Assembly: GCF_015207665.1 (NCBI RefSeq)
Contig: NZ_JADEWL010000062.1
Coordinates: 1-38,981 of the forward strand
Reading direction: 5' to 3'
From: Plectonema cf. radiosum LEGE 06105
GTDB taxonomy: Bacteria; Cyanobacteriota; Cyanobacteriia; Cyanobacteriales; Nostocaceae
Length of the DNA stretch: 38,981 nt
Shown: positions 6,921-16,322 of the stretch, in pieces
How positions within the stretch are numbered: the first letter of the stretch is position 1
Layout: each line of letters starts with the position of its first letter
Made by a program: the position numbers and the translations under genes
Notes under the pieces: model-generated
Seen by the model: the letters and a program-made list of their open reading frames with translations, nothing else
Databases searched by the model: none
Told to the model about the DNA's origin: nothing

Positions 6921-8054
6921 TGACCCCAAAATCGCCTGTTTCAACCCCTGCGCCATCTTCTGCGGGGTATAATCAGCAATAATCTCTTGAGAATGCAAAC
7001 CCATCTTTTCCCTCAAACTCTCATCTTCTACCAATATCTGCAAAGCCTCACTTAACTTTTCCACATCACCCACTGGTACAAGATAGCCATTCCCTCCATT
7101 CACAACCAAATCATCCGCAGCACCCGCAGCATCGGAACAGACAACAGGTAAACCAGCAGCCATCGCTTCATTCAATACTAGTCCCCAAGTATCGCTTCTG
7201 GTGGGGAAAACAAAAATATCGGCTATCCCGTAATACTGCGGTAAAGTGCTTTGGGGTTGAAATCCAGTAAACACAACATTATCGAGATGATTTTGCTGAC
7301 AATATGAATGATAATCTTGCAATCGCGAACCATCACCAACAATAACTAATGTTACCTGCTTATTTCCTGAAAGCTTGGCAAATGCTTCTAATAATTCTGG
7401 AATACCTTTTTCATCAATTAACCGACCAATGTATAGAATCACACATCCACTAATTCCCAGTTTTTCTTGACAAATTGCCTTTTGCTGACGGTAAACCTGG
7501 GCTTGGGAAGTAAAGAAAACACTATCTACAGCGTTGGCTGCTATATAAATCTTATCTTCCCTCGCTCCCAAATTTAGTAAGTATTTTTTCTGAGCCTTAC
7601 CAGGTATAATATAGCCATCAGCTTGATTGATAATCCAAGTCCTTAGCTTGTGCTTAATGATACTTACAGACCTTTCATCCTTGAGCGTACTTTCACTCCA
7701 AATCAGCAGAGGAGTTTTCGTCATCTCTGCATAAACTAAAGCCAACCAATGAGTAAAATGGTGCCATCCCCCGCAGATAATGACATCGGGTTGTTGCTTC
7801 CACAATTGATAAATAACATCGGGATTGAGAAAAACCGGCGCACTTTGATAAGATTTACCCAGTTGTAAACCCCATAACACTTGATAATTAAACTGTATTT
7901 TCTCCTTTTCTACCAACCAACTTCTGCGGCTTTCCGTCTCTGCGAAAAAGAAGACTGTTAAATCAATCTCTTCATCTTGAGCCAAGTAATTAAAAGGTGG
8001 AATGCGGTAAGGGGAAATAATTTCTGTGAGGATAATTGCTTTGGTTTTTGGCAT
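6882..8054 (-). CDS. GT4 family glycosyltransferase
   Basis: The chosen start is the ATG at 8054, giving 390 residues that begin MPKTKAIILTEIISPYRIPP, the usual N-terminal strand of a GT-B fold. The frame is open further to 8096, but that part overlaps the preceding ABC gene, whose stop is 2 nt before this ATG. The C-terminal GT4 domain shows the donor-site pattern YIGRLIDEKGIPELLEAF and the E-x7-E region as SDTWGLVLNEAMAAGLPV, in which Asp replaces the first Glu. GT4 enzymes transfer sugars from nucleotide diphosphate donors with retention. It is the last gene of the polysaccharide operon. The 3' end runs antisense into a Doc pseudogene, so the last residues (ITSQPRC) may be non-native. Confidence 0.88.
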   Translation of the reverse strand: MPKTKAIILTEIISPYRIPPFNYLAQDEEIDLTVFFFAETESRRSWLVEKEKIQFNYQVLWGLQLGKSYQSAPVFLNPDVIYQLWKQQPDVIICGGWHHFTHWLALVYAEMTKTPLLIWSESTLKDERSVSIIKHKLRTWIINQADGYIIPGKAQKKYLLNLGAREDKIYIAANAVDSVFFTSQAQVYRQQKAICQEKLGISGCVILYIGRLIDEKGIPELLEAFAKLSGNKQVTLVIVGDGSRLQDYHSYCQQNHLDNVVFTGFQPQSTLPQYYGIADIFVFPTRSDTWGLVLNEAMAAGLPVVCSDAAGAADDLVVNGGNGYLVPVGDVEKLSEALQILVEDESLREKMGLHSQEIIADYTPQKMAQGLKQAILGSLQHNRITSQPRC

Positions 8055-8056
8055 AA

Positions 8057-9895
8057 TTAACTCAACGCTTTTTCTGCTTCCAATTGTAACTGCCAAGATT
8101 GAGCATAATTACCACCCTTAGCTAATAACTGCTGATGGGTTCCCGATTCTACCACCTTTCCCTGTGCCATCACATGGATTGTGTCTGCGTGCTGGGCTGT
8201 AGTCAAACGATGGGTAATTATTACTACCGTCCTACCCTGAGCTAATTGCCGCAAACTTCCCAGCCAATTATTTTCTGCCCAGGTATCCATTGCACTGGTT
8301 GGTTCATCCAAAATAACTATCGGTGCAGAACGCAACCATGCTCTAGCTAGTGCCAAACGTTGCCACTGTCCTCCACTCAGTTCTGTGCCACCAAAGCGTT
8401 TTCCCAGCAAAGTATCATATCCTGCTGGTAATTGCCGAATAGTGATATCTGCTCCTGTTGCTTGGGCTACGGTATCAATTTGCGCGGGTGTGGGATTTGT
8501 ATTTAAAGCTCCCATTATCATGTTATTCGTGACTGTATCGTGGTAACGAGCGGGAAACTGGAACATAACGCTGAAAAATTGCCGTAGTTCTGTTGTGGGG
8601 ATATCGCGAATATCTACGCCATCGAGAGTAATTTTACCTGCCTTTGGGTCATAAAAACGACATATTAATTTGCTCAGGGTGCTTTTACCCGCTCCATTTT
8701 CACCAACAATCGCCACTATTTGTCCTACGGGAATAGTTAAAGTAAAATCATCCAAAGCCAAATGCTGACTGCCGGGATAAGCAAAGCTAACCCCTTCAAA
8801 ACAAATCCCCTTACTTAAACCCAAATTGACATTTTCATGCGGTTTGCATTCTCCATCTTTGCTTGTCAACAATGGTTGTAGGGAAATAAATTCAAATAAA
8901 TCTTGCAGTAAAAGTAAATTTTGGTAGGTTTTACCGCAGGTTCTCAGTAACCTGTGGAGCAATCCTTGGGCAAGCCAGAGGGATTGTAACAGCAAAGCTA
9001 AATCGCCTAAACTGAGTTTACCCCGTGCCATTTGTGACACCATCCAACTCAAGGCAATACCAAGTATAACTAAGGATAAAAAACTCGCAAGAAATTGAGC
9101 CAGACTGCGCGATCGCATTAACCGCATTTTCTCAGTTCGCAACTTTTGCCGTAGCTTTTGGTACTCATCGTGAAAGCGATCGCCCAATGCAAATAAGCGT
9201 ACTTCGGCGGCGAATTCGCTTTCTATAAGGAGATTTTCGTAGTATTCAATGTAGCGTTGTGTCATTGTATTTTGCAATCGCCATTTATTTTGAATTTGAT
9301 TGCTTTTATACATGACAAAAAACGGCGGAAAACTACTCAACAATAATCCCAAGGGTAGCCAAATACCTAAAGGTAGCAACACTACAGCTACCGATAACAG
9401 CGTCAAGGTACTTACACCCAATTCTCCTAAATTTTCTAGTAGGATAACGGGTTGATTTTTGCCTTCCACACAAGCCCGATGCAGGTGATTGTAATAATCG
9501 GGACTCTCGAAAAAAGCCAAATCAAGGGAAATTGCTTGACGGTGAATCGCCGAACTAGCATAATCTTGAGTTAATTCTGCAATTTGCGATTGCACCCAGA
9601 TATTGAAATTGGCGATCGCTCCTCCAAATAGCAAAAGTCCCACCAAAATTGCAATGTAGATGAGAGCAGCAGTCAGATTAGTAGAGCGAATATCCGTTTT
9701 GACAACTGCAACAAAGCTATTAATGGCAGTTTTGACAAGATAAATTTCGATAGCGGGTAAAATTCCTTGGAAAACGAGTAAAATTACCCAGATAATCATC
9801 CAATAACCTGCTGCCTGCCAAACTAATTTAATAGCTTTGGGTAGATAAGGTAATTGGGGTAAGATTGAGCGCAGTTTGATGACAATTTTGGTCAT
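8057..9895 (-). CDS. ABC exporter, fused membrane and ATPase domains (MsbA-like)
   Basis: A 612-residue half-transporter. Residues ~1-330 hold about six membrane segments, for example AGYWMIIWVILLVFQGILPA, TAALIYIAILVGLLLFGGAI and FLASFLSLVILGIALSWMV. The ATPase domain has Walker A GENGAGKST (~residue 400), Q-loop MFQFPARYHDTV, signature LSGGQWQRLALARA (~505), Walker B IVILDEPTSAMD (~527) and H-loop ITHR. It acts as a dimer in the inner membrane. Placed among glycosyltransferases, it probably moves a lipid-linked glycan or glycolipid. It overlaps nothing; the next gene starts 2 nt after its stop, so the two are co-translated. Exporter substrate is inferred from context only. Confidence 0.9.
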   Translation of the reverse strand: MTKIVIKLRSILPQLPYLPKAIKLVWQAAGYWMIIWVILLVFQGILPAIEIYLVKTAINSFVAVVKTDIRSTNLTAALIYIAILVGLLLFGGAIANFNIWVQSQIAELTQDYASSAIHRQAISLDLAFFESPDYYNHLHRACVEGKNQPVILLENLGELGVSTLTLLSVAVVLLPLGIWLPLGLLLSSFPPFFVMYKSNQIQNKWRLQNTMTQRYIEYYENLLIESEFAAEVRLFALGDRFHDEYQKLRQKLRTEKMRLMRSRSLAQFLASFLSLVILGIALSWMVSQMARGKLSLGDLALLLQSLWLAQGLLHRLLRTCGKTYQNLLLLQDLFEFISLQPLLTSKDGECKPHENVNLGLSKGICFEGVSFAYPGSQHLALDDFTLTIPVGQIVAIVGENGAGKSTLSKLICRFYDPKAGKITLDGVDIRDIPTTELRQFFSVMFQFPARYHDTVTNNMIMGALNTNPTPAQIDTVAQATGADITIRQLPAGYDTLLGKRFGGTELSGGQWQRLALARAWLRSAPIVILDEPTSAMDTWAENNWLGSLRQLAQGRTVVIITHRLTTAQHADTIHVMAQGKVVESGTHQQLLAKGGNYAQSWQLQLEAEKALS

Positions 9896-9952
9896 TCCGT
9901 TGGATTACTTAATTCTTTCAATTCCAATTGTTTGGACAAAATAGACAAATAA

Positions 9953-11104
9953 CTAATTAGTATCAGAATTATGGAATAACCCAATTTTCTCATAAATATC
10001 AAATACTTCCCGACACATCTTTTCTACAGAAAAATCTTTATTTACCATCTCCAATCCTTTATTTCCCATCTCATTTCTAACATGAGGATTTTGCAGCAAC
10101 TTAAGCATTGCATCAGCCAAAGCAGGAACATCTTCTATAGGTACTAATAAACCTGTTTCTTGATGAATCACAACTTCTGGAATTCCTCCTACAGGAGTCG
10201 CAATAACTGGTAAACCTGCTGCCATTGCTTCTAAAATCACTAAAGGTAAACCCTCTGTATAAGAAGGTAAAACTAATAAATCAGATAAAGCTAATAATTG
10301 AGGAATATCAGCACGATGACCTAAAAAATAAACTAAATTATTAATTCCTAATTTTTGAGCCATATCTTTTAAATATGTTAGATAGGCTCCATCTTGTTCC
10401 AAGTCTTTACCAACAATCAAATATACAGTCTCTTGTCCCAACTGATGTAAATTTGCAGCAGCTTGAAGTAAAAGATGTTGTCCTTTGCTTTTACAAAGTC
10501 TACCGACATGAATCACAACCGGAATATCTTCAGGAATATTTAACTCGTTACAAATATCCGTGTTAATTTGCTGATGATTAACATGAGTACCGTTATGTAC
10601 AACATGGAATTTACGGGAATCAAAACCTTCTGTAATCAATGCATCTTTTACCTGATGAGAAACAGCAATAATCGCATCGCAACAGTTCCGATTTGTCCAA
10701 TAGTTCATTAGATTTTGATAGCTCCTGATGAAATAATTACTACTGAGAGAATCTTGTAAATGAGCATGAATAATAACAGGTACACCAGCTAATTTCCCAG
10801 ATAAAGCAGATATAATCGAACCAGCAAAAGGAGCATGAGCGTGAACCAGAGAAACATCTTCTTTATTGATTAACTGTGCCATTTTTACTGCTGATAACCA
10901 ATTAAAAGAGCGAGTAGTATCCAAATGGTAAACTTTAACTTTCTTTTCTCGAAGGATATCGCAAAATCTTCCTTCGGAAGGTGAATTAACTAAAACATCC
11001 CAACCTTGATTTAATGCTGCTTCGATTAGATGCAAACAAACAATATTACCACCCGTAACTTGTCCATCAATGATGGGGTATAGTATTTTAGGATTTGTGT
11101 TCAT
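9953..11104 (-). CDS. GT4 family glycosyltransferase
   Basis: A 383-residue GT-B protein. The N-terminus PKILYPIIDGQVTGGNIVCL contains the Gly-rich acceptor loop. SLVHAHAPFAGSIISALSGK and VPVIIHAHLQDS follow, then the C-terminal domain VIHVGRLCKSKGQHLLLQAA and the full E-x7-E motif in SYTEGLPLVILEAMAAGLPV, followed by GGIPEVV. Such enzymes build cell-surface polysaccharides in the cytoplasm. The start ATG overlaps the end of the methyltransferase gene by 17 bp, and the ABC exporter starts 57 nt downstream. The sugar and linkage cannot be read from sequence. Confidence 0.9.
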   Translation of the reverse strand: MNTNPKILYPIIDGQVTGGNIVCLHLIEAALNQGWDVLVNSPSEGRFCDILREKKVKVYHLDTTRSFNWLSAVKMAQLINKEDVSLVHAHAPFAGSIISALSGKLAGVPVIIHAHLQDSLSSNYFIRSYQNLMNYWTNRNCCDAIIAVSHQVKDALITEGFDSRKFHVVHNGTHVNHQQINTDICNELNIPEDIPVVIHVGRLCKSKGQHLLLQAAANLHQLGQETVYLIVGKDLEQDGAYLTYLKDMAQKLGINNLVYFLGHRADIPQLLALSDLLVLPSYTEGLPLVILEAMAAGLPVIATPVGGIPEVVIHQETGLLVPIEDVPALADAMLKLLQNPHVRNEMGNKGLEMVNKDFSVEKMCREVFDIYEKIGLFHNSDTN

Positions 11105-11918
11105 AAATCATTTTTTGACTGTTAATACCAAGCAAAACTAAATCAGCACCAAAATAATCATCTAGCCAACTTGATTTTTCTCGAATTTGCAAATTTGCAG
11201 AAGTTGAAATATTTGAACCGAAAATTTTCTGGAAAATATGAGTTGAGCGATAAATTTGGACATATCTGTGAAAATCACTCAAAAATGCAGAACCCATTAA
11301 TTTGGAATTACTAAGCTGAAGCTGACGAGCAAGCTTAAAAAATTCTTTACGACTAAAAGCACCTTCATAGCCCAATTCCCATTTATTCTTTCTTTGCAAA
11401 TAAGCTTTTAAAACCTCATGGGGAAAAAAGGCTTTATTTGGCACGCTTATGACTATAGCTCCACCATTTCGCACGAGATTAATATGGGTTTCAATCATTT
11501 GTAAACGTTGGGGATAGCGAAAGTGTTCCACTGTTCCAAAAGACATTGCAACATCATATCTACTATGTAAATCACTATTTAATGAAAGTGCATCTTGAAG
11601 TATGAAATTTGCCTTTAAACTATGTTTTTGAAAGCATTCTTCAGCTAAAGTCAGAGCTTGTTTGCTGTAGTCTAATAAAGTTACTTCTGCACCGAGACGA
11701 GCAAAAATAAAACTATAAATTCCTAACCCCGAACCAACTTCAATGGTTTTCAGTTGACTGATATCTCCTACATTAGTACGAATATAATCCTGGACTTTTG
11801 TACCTCTGAAACCATTTGATTCGCGCTCTACCCATTCCCAAAACTCGCTTTTTTCATGAGAAGACTGACTCCACACTTGATTCCATAAATTGGGGTTACT
11901 TGTTTGTTGAGTTAACAT
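11088..11918 (-). CDS. Class I SAM-dependent methyltransferase
   Basis: A 276-residue protein with motif I IEVGSGLGIYSFIFARLG followed by the acidic strand end VTLLDYS, motif II/III around DVAMSFGTVEHF (a Methyltransf_11/25 type pattern) and VRNGGAIVISVPNKAFFP. The extended C-terminal part (LRQLQLSNSKLMGSAFLS) may bind the acceptor. In this operon it most likely methylates a sugar residue of the glycan (inferred). It overlaps the downstream GT4 gene by 17 bp and follows the sulfotransferase gene by 34 nt. Confidence 0.85.
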   Translation of the reverse strand: MLTQQTSNPNLWNQVWSQSSHEKSEFWEWVERESNGFRGTKVQDYIRTNVGDISQLKTIEVGSGLGIYSFIFARLGAEVTLLDYSKQALTLAEECFQKHSLKANFILQDALSLNSDLHSRYDVAMSFGTVEHFRYPQRLQMIETHINLVRNGGAIVISVPNKAFFPHEVLKAYLQRKNKWELGYEGAFSRKEFFKLARQLQLSNSKLMGSAFLSDFHRYVQIYRSTHIFQKIFGSNISTSANLQIREKSSWLDDYFGADLVLLGINSQKMIYEHKS

Positions 11919-11952
11919 AATTATAAGTACCTATATTGATTTTATATTTTCT

Positions 11953-12996
11953 CTATTCCCTGTTGCCTATCTTCCTCAAAACATCCTGAGCTTTTAAAAC
12001 ATAAACAATTGACTTAATATTGTTTCTCCCCCACCATTTAAAATCCTCAAAGCGATTCCAAACTTTCCACAAATAATTCATATTCTCACATTTTTTCTCA
12101 TAGCCAAATTGAACTAAATACTCTCCAGCAATCCAATTGAATCTTTGATGCAGTTTTTGATTCCAATGACTCCAACGTGAATTTGGATTAAATTCATTCG
12201 TTTTGTTGACTGACTTCCAATGCAAAGATTTATCATTTCCTCGGAAAGATGATGAACCTCTAACGGGAGATTTATTTGCTTCTTCAAAACTGTATAAATC
12301 TGGATTTAAGCAAAGAAAATCGAAGATTTTGAGTAATTCTTCTTTATTGTTGTTACATAAATCCTCATATTTAACTACATAGAATTTTTGATTCTTATAA
12401 TTTTGATTATTTTCAATAAAATTGAGAATCTCTTGAGCAGCTTTAGCCCATTCACGCATTGCTATTTCGTAATAACCGTTAAAGCTTTTTACATATGATT
12501 CCGTCACGGCTCTACCGTCGCGTACTATAATTATCAGTTTGCAATTTGGAAAAAGTTTGAAAAAACAATCCAAGTTTTCAACACTAGGGGTTTTAGTAAC
12601 TAATCTTTGAGGAGAAGGTTTAAATATGTAACTTAATAGCGGTTCTTTTTGCAAAGCAACATTTAACCATTTTTCCGATGTTTGTTCTTTAAGAAATGAA
12701 ACTAAACTATTTCCAATATTAGAATAAAGTAAATTTGTAAACTCTTCATCATCTATCCAACCGCGCCAAGTATAACTTAAATTACTAATATAACTTTGAA
12801 TAAAATCGGCATAATGTAATAAAAAATCTTCTCGAACTGCACCAGCACCACAATCGGGATGCAAACAGAGAATATCTTGAAGAAAGTTTGTCCCACATCT
12901 CGGTGTAATTCCTAAAATAAAAATAGGATTTGTATTTGTATGTGTATTCTTCTTATTATTAGATTTATTAATCTCTTTAACATCAGAAATTTGCAT
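11953..12996 (-). CDS. PAPS-dependent sulfotransferase
   Basis: A 347-residue protein. The 5'-phosphosulfate-binding loop is PIFILGITPRCGTNFLQDIL near residue 25, and the 3'-phosphate-binding segment is CKLIIIVRDGRAVTESYVKS near residue 155, as in the Sulfotransfer_1/3 families. It transfers sulfate from PAPS to a hydroxyl, here probably of a surface glycan. The start overlaps the end of the upstream GT4 gene by 14 bp. The C-terminus ...RKIGNRE and its stop lie in a CTATTCCCTGTTGCCTAT heptad-like repeat, so the last residues may come from the repeat. A sulfotransferase inside a polysaccharide operon points to a sulfated exopolymer, common in cyanobacterial sheaths. Confidence 0.88.
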   Translation of the reverse strand: MQISDVKEINKSNNKKNTHTNTNPIFILGITPRCGTNFLQDILCLHPDCGAGAVREDFLLHYADFIQSYISNLSYTWRGWIDDEEFTNLLYSNIGNSLVSFLKEQTSEKWLNVALQKEPLLSYIFKPSPQRLVTKTPSVENLDCFFKLFPNCKLIIIVRDGRAVTESYVKSFNGYYEIAMREWAKAAQEILNFIENNQNYKNQKFYVVKYEDLCNNNKEELLKIFDFLCLNPDLYSFEEANKSPVRGSSSFRGNDKSLHWKSVNKTNEFNPNSRWSHWNQKLHQRFNWIAGEYLVQFGYEKKCENMNYLWKVWNRFEDFKWWGRNNIKSIVYVLKAQDVLRKIGNRE

Positions 12997-14146
12997 GATT
13001 TATAACTCCTTTAGAAATAACTTTATCAATTACATTCCAAGTCTCTAAAGCACATTTTTCCCAAGAAAATTTAGCTGCTTGCTGCTGTGCTAGTTTGCTA
13101 ATTTTTTGTAATTCTGTCGGATTTTTCAATAGAAATAATATTTTCTCTATAAGTGCAAGAGTATCTCCTAACTCAACTAAATAACCTCCATCACCAACAA
13201 CTTCCGGTAAAGAAGCCACTTCCGTTGCAATTACCGCAGTTCCCGCAGCCATTGCTTCACATACTTGCAATCCAAAACCTTCATAGCGGGACATCTCAAT
13301 ATAGATATCTGCATTGCTGTAAAGAAAAGGTAAATCGTCATCGGGGACATATCCGGTAAAGTATAATTTATCCAAACAATCCAGTTTAACTGCTGTTTCC
13401 ACTAACGTCGATTTTTGCAACTCCGAACAATTTCCTGCAATTACCAGATGATGGGGAATCTGGGAATTACATTCACCATAAGCACGTACAACTTGTTCTG
13501 GTACTTCACGTTTGTCTCCAGTTGCAAATGTCAGTAAATAAGGATGTGGTATACCTTTAAAGTAACTAGAACTAGTTAGAGATTCTGTTTGGAAAAATCT
13601 TATATCCGCACCTTCATAGGTAACGCTAATTTTTTGACGGCTAATCTGAAACTCTCTTTGCAAATCTGTTGCTGTACTTCGAGAGATAGCGAGTAAATGA
13701 GCAGCTTGACGGCAGGTACTTGGTAAGAAAATTTCAGTAAGTCGCTGACTGAGACGGTGATATAAAGATTTATTTGTATTTCCTACCAGCTTGCGATAAA
13801 GATGTGGTAATTCGTGGATAGTTAGGATGTAGGGAATTGGTACAAAAGCTAATGGTGTTTCCCCTAAAACAAATAATAAGTCAGTGTTTAACCTCCTTAA
13901 TATACGCGGTAAAGTTAGTATATGCCAAAGGTGAGTAGATTTGATTGTAACTCCCTTGATTTTCCAATTCGGATTATTTATTTTTATTCGATTAATAGTT
14001 TCTTGACGCATCAATACGGTAAAACGTATAGGAAGTAATAATTTTTGTAACGCGGTTAGTAAAGAAAGAGCATATACAGAAGCACCTTTAGTATCGGTGA
14101 CAATACAGGTACCATCTATACAAATATGGGGGAGATTCTCAATCAT
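12983..14146 (-). CDS. GT4 family glycosyltransferase
   Basis: A 387-residue GT-B enzyme. The N-terminal part has ICIDGTCIVTDTKGASVYAL (acceptor loop) and IPYILTIHELPHLYRK, typical of mannosyltransferase-like GT4 proteins. The C-terminal domain has PYLLTFATGDKREVPEQVVR in place of the usual 'GR...KN' donor strand, then YFTGYVPDDDLPFLYSNADI and E-x7-E in RYEGFGLQVCEAMAAGTAVI. It overlaps the sulfotransferase gene by 14 bp and starts 36 nt after the GT2 gene ends, so it is in the same transcript. The sugar donor is unknown. Confidence 0.88.
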   Translation of the reverse strand: MIENLPHICIDGTCIVTDTKGASVYALSLLTALQKLLLPIRFTVLMRQETINRIKINNPNWKIKGVTIKSTHLWHILTLPRILRRLNTDLLFVLGETPLAFVPIPYILTIHELPHLYRKLVGNTNKSLYHRLSQRLTEIFLPSTCRQAAHLLAISRSTATDLQREFQISRQKISVTYEGADIRFFQTESLTSSSYFKGIPHPYLLTFATGDKREVPEQVVRAYGECNSQIPHHLVIAGNCSELQKSTLVETAVKLDCLDKLYFTGYVPDDDLPFLYSNADIYIEMSRYEGFGLQVCEAMAAGTAVIATEVASLPEVVGDGGYLVELGDTLALIEKILFLLKNPTELQKISKLAQQQAAKFSWEKCALETWNVIDKVISKGVINHANF

Positions 14147-14182
14147 ATATAAACTATCATCAATCTGAAGTCTAAAATAAAC

Positions 14183-15130
14183 TTATCCTTTGTTAAAATC
14201 TAAAATTATCTGACGAATCCAACAACCAAAATACTGTCGCCAAAAACTTTTATTTAAAACTGTTTCCCAATCTTTAATAAAAGCCTTTTGCCAATAAATT
14301 CTACTTTGATGATAATTTCCCAAGCGATAATGAGTTTTTGCCAAAGCTTGATAAAGTAGTTTTTTAGCTTCAGTAATTCTATCTGTGACACCAAGTTTTA
14401 GACATTGGTTCAAATGTTTTTCATATACTTGTAAATAACTATAATTAGACCTTATTTCATCAGTATTATTTTCGTGACAGCGATATTTAATTAATGGAGG
14501 TTTTGAAATAAAAGCAAAACGATAATTTTTCAGAAGTAAGCGTAAATATAAATCTAAATCTTCTCTTCCTTGTATAGAAACATCGTAACCATTAATTTCT
14601 AAAAGTATCTTTTTTCTGACTAAAATAGTAGAAGTAAAAATACAAGGAGATTTCAAGTAATTAAAATAAGTTTCTTCTCCTCTTTCAGCTAGAGAATATA
14701 AATTGCGAAGCTTCAATTCCCACCCCGGTAGTGGTTGAAGATTTTTATCAACCATACATTTATAACCATGTACCAGAACTACATTATCGGGTGCAGATTC
14801 TAAAATAGGAACCTGACGTTCAAGTTTATCTGGAAACCAAACATCGTCGGAATCTAAGAACGCAATATATTCACCCTTAGCTAATTTAATACCATGATTG
14901 CGAGCCGCCGAACGTCCTTGATTATCTTGATAAATATACCTGATATTATCTTGATAATCTGCTAAAACTTCCTTAGTATTATCTGTTGAACCATCATCAA
15001 TAACAATTAATTCAAAATTTTTATAAGTTTGATTGAGAACGCTTTCTACTGCATCTTTAATTAAATGCGCTCGATTGTAGGTTGGGATAATAATGGTAAA
15101 TTTGGGAGACAAAATAGGTTGGCTTTTCAT
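14183..15130 (-). CDS. GT2 family glycosyltransferase
   Basis: A 315-residue GT-A enzyme. FTIIIPTYNRAHLIKDAVES and FELIVIDDGSTDNT form the nucleotide-binding half, GRSAARNHGI follows, and IAFLDSDDVWFPDKLERQ carries the DxD metal site. QGREDLDLYLRLLL is the ED motif of the catalytic base region. Inverting GT2 enzymes add single sugars to a lipid- or glycan-bound acceptor in the cytoplasm. It lies 10 nt downstream of the preceding GT4 gene. The C-terminal ~60 residues are basic and aromatic and could touch the membrane surface. Confidence 0.9.
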   Translation of the reverse strand: MKSQPILSPKFTIIIPTYNRAHLIKDAVESVLNQTYKNFELIVIDDGSTDNTKEVLADYQDNIRYIYQDNQGRSAARNHGIKLAKGEYIAFLDSDDVWFPDKLERQVPILESAPDNVVLVHGYKCMVDKNLQPLPGWELKLRNLYSLAERGEETYFNYLKSPCIFTSTILVRKKILLEINGYDVSIQGREDLDLYLRLLLKNYRFAFISKPPLIKYRCHENNTDEIRSNYSYLQVYEKHLNQCLKLGVTDRITEAKKLLYQALAKTHYRLGNYHQSRIYWQKAFIKDWETVLNKSFWRQYFGCWIRQIILDFNKG

Positions 15131-15140
15131 TTATTAATAT

Positions 15141-16298
15141 TCAAACATTGATTCCAAGTTTTACAAACTTTTCTATATTATTTTCTAATAATTGATAGTA
15201 AATTGCTTCCGTTTGAGAAATCATCCGCTCTACAGTAAATAGTTTCATAAACCGTTTTCTACCTTTTTCTCCCATCTGTTGAGCAATATCCGGATTATCA
15301 ATTAAAAAATTTATCTTTTCTGCTAATTTTTCAGGGCTTCTAGGTTCAATTAAAAAACCCGTTTCATTATCTGCTACAGAATAGCGCATACCTCCAACAG
15401 CCGTAGCTACAACTGGAACACTCATTGCAGCAGCTTCCACCACAGCGTAACATAAGCCTTCAAATAGTGAAGACATAGTAAATATATCAACCGCACATAA
15501 AAATTCTTCAATATTATTTACAAATCCAGGTAACAAAAATTTGCTTGATAAACCTAAATTGTTGATTTGAGTTGCTAATTGAGTTCTTAAACTTCCTTCT
15601 CCGACAAGAACAAAGGTAACATGATCATACTTGAAGCAAATAATATTTGCAGCTTTAATTAAATCTAATTGAGCTTTTTGAGCTTCTAATCTTCCAGCAC
15701 TACCTATAACAATATTCTTTTGAGGAATCTGTAATTTTTCTCGAATATCTCCTCGAATAGTATCTCTTTGAACCTGAGTTTGCGAAAACTTATTCATATC
15801 TAATCCATAAGCAATTACTTTTGATTTATAAGCAGGAATATTATCTAACTTACTTCCTATTTCTTGGTCGTATTCAGAAGTAAAAATAAAGTAATCTGCT
15901 AGCTTAAATGTCAAAGTTTTTGCTAAGTTTCCCTTCCAATTATATTGAGTTTTGAGTTCAGGAGTATGGTGTGTAATTACCACTTTCTTTACACCAGCAA
16001 GACGTGCTGCAATCACACCTAAAGGGCTGGGGTCATTAATATGTATAATATCTGGATCAAACTTCCTAATTTCTTTGGCAATAGAATAAGCGTAACGAAT
16101 CAAATTACCTGCAAAATACTTAGATTTAACCGCTAAAAGCTGAATATTCTCTAGTTTGCTAAAAGCTTGAAGTGCTGGAACATCAGGATATAAAATTCCT
16201 ACCTGAAAATCAGCTTTATTCAATCTTTGAGCTAAAGTATATACATAATTTTCAGTTGCACCATAAACTGGATGAGCTTGAAAATATAGAATTTTCAT
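15141..16298 (-). CDS. GT4 family glycosyltransferase
   Basis: A 385-residue GT-B enzyme: MKILYFQAHPVYGATENYVY at the N-terminus, DPDIIHINDPSPLGVIAARL and KKVVITHHTPELK in the acceptor domain, then VIGSAGRLEAQKAQLDLIKA for the donor domain and E-x7-E in SLFEGLCYAVVEAAAMSVPV. It begins 24 nt after the flippase gene. The order flippase - GT4 - GT2 - GT4 - sulfotransferase - methyltransferase - GT4 suggests a repeat unit of at least four or five sugars, modified by sulfate and methyl groups. Confidence 0.9.
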   Translation of the reverse strand: MKILYFQAHPVYGATENYVYTLAQRLNKADFQVGILYPDVPALQAFSKLENIQLLAVKSKYFAGNLIRYAYSIAKEIRKFDPDIIHINDPSPLGVIAARLAGVKKVVITHHTPELKTQYNWKGNLAKTLTFKLADYFIFTSEYDQEIGSKLDNIPAYKSKVIAYGLDMNKFSQTQVQRDTIRGDIREKLQIPQKNIVIGSAGRLEAQKAQLDLIKAANIICFKYDHVTFVLVGEGSLRTQLATQINNLGLSSKFLLPGFVNNIEEFLCAVDIFTMSSLFEGLCYAVVEAAAMSVPVVATAVGGMRYSVADNETGFLIEPRSPEKLAEKINFLIDNPDIAQQMGEKGRKRFMKLFTVERMISQTEAIYYQLLENNIEKFVKLGINV

Positions 16299-16322
16299 AA
16301 TTATTTTTACCTCAAAAGCACA

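Noticed and set aside
8055-8096. N-terminal extension of the last GT4 enzyme
   Set aside because: The extra 14 residues overlap the ABC exporter's coding end; MPKTKAIILTEI is the normal GT4 beginning.
10375-10566. Plus-strand open frame within the glycosyltransferase gene
   Set aside because: It lies antisense to a clear GT4 coding region and has no ribosome binding site or protein-like signature.
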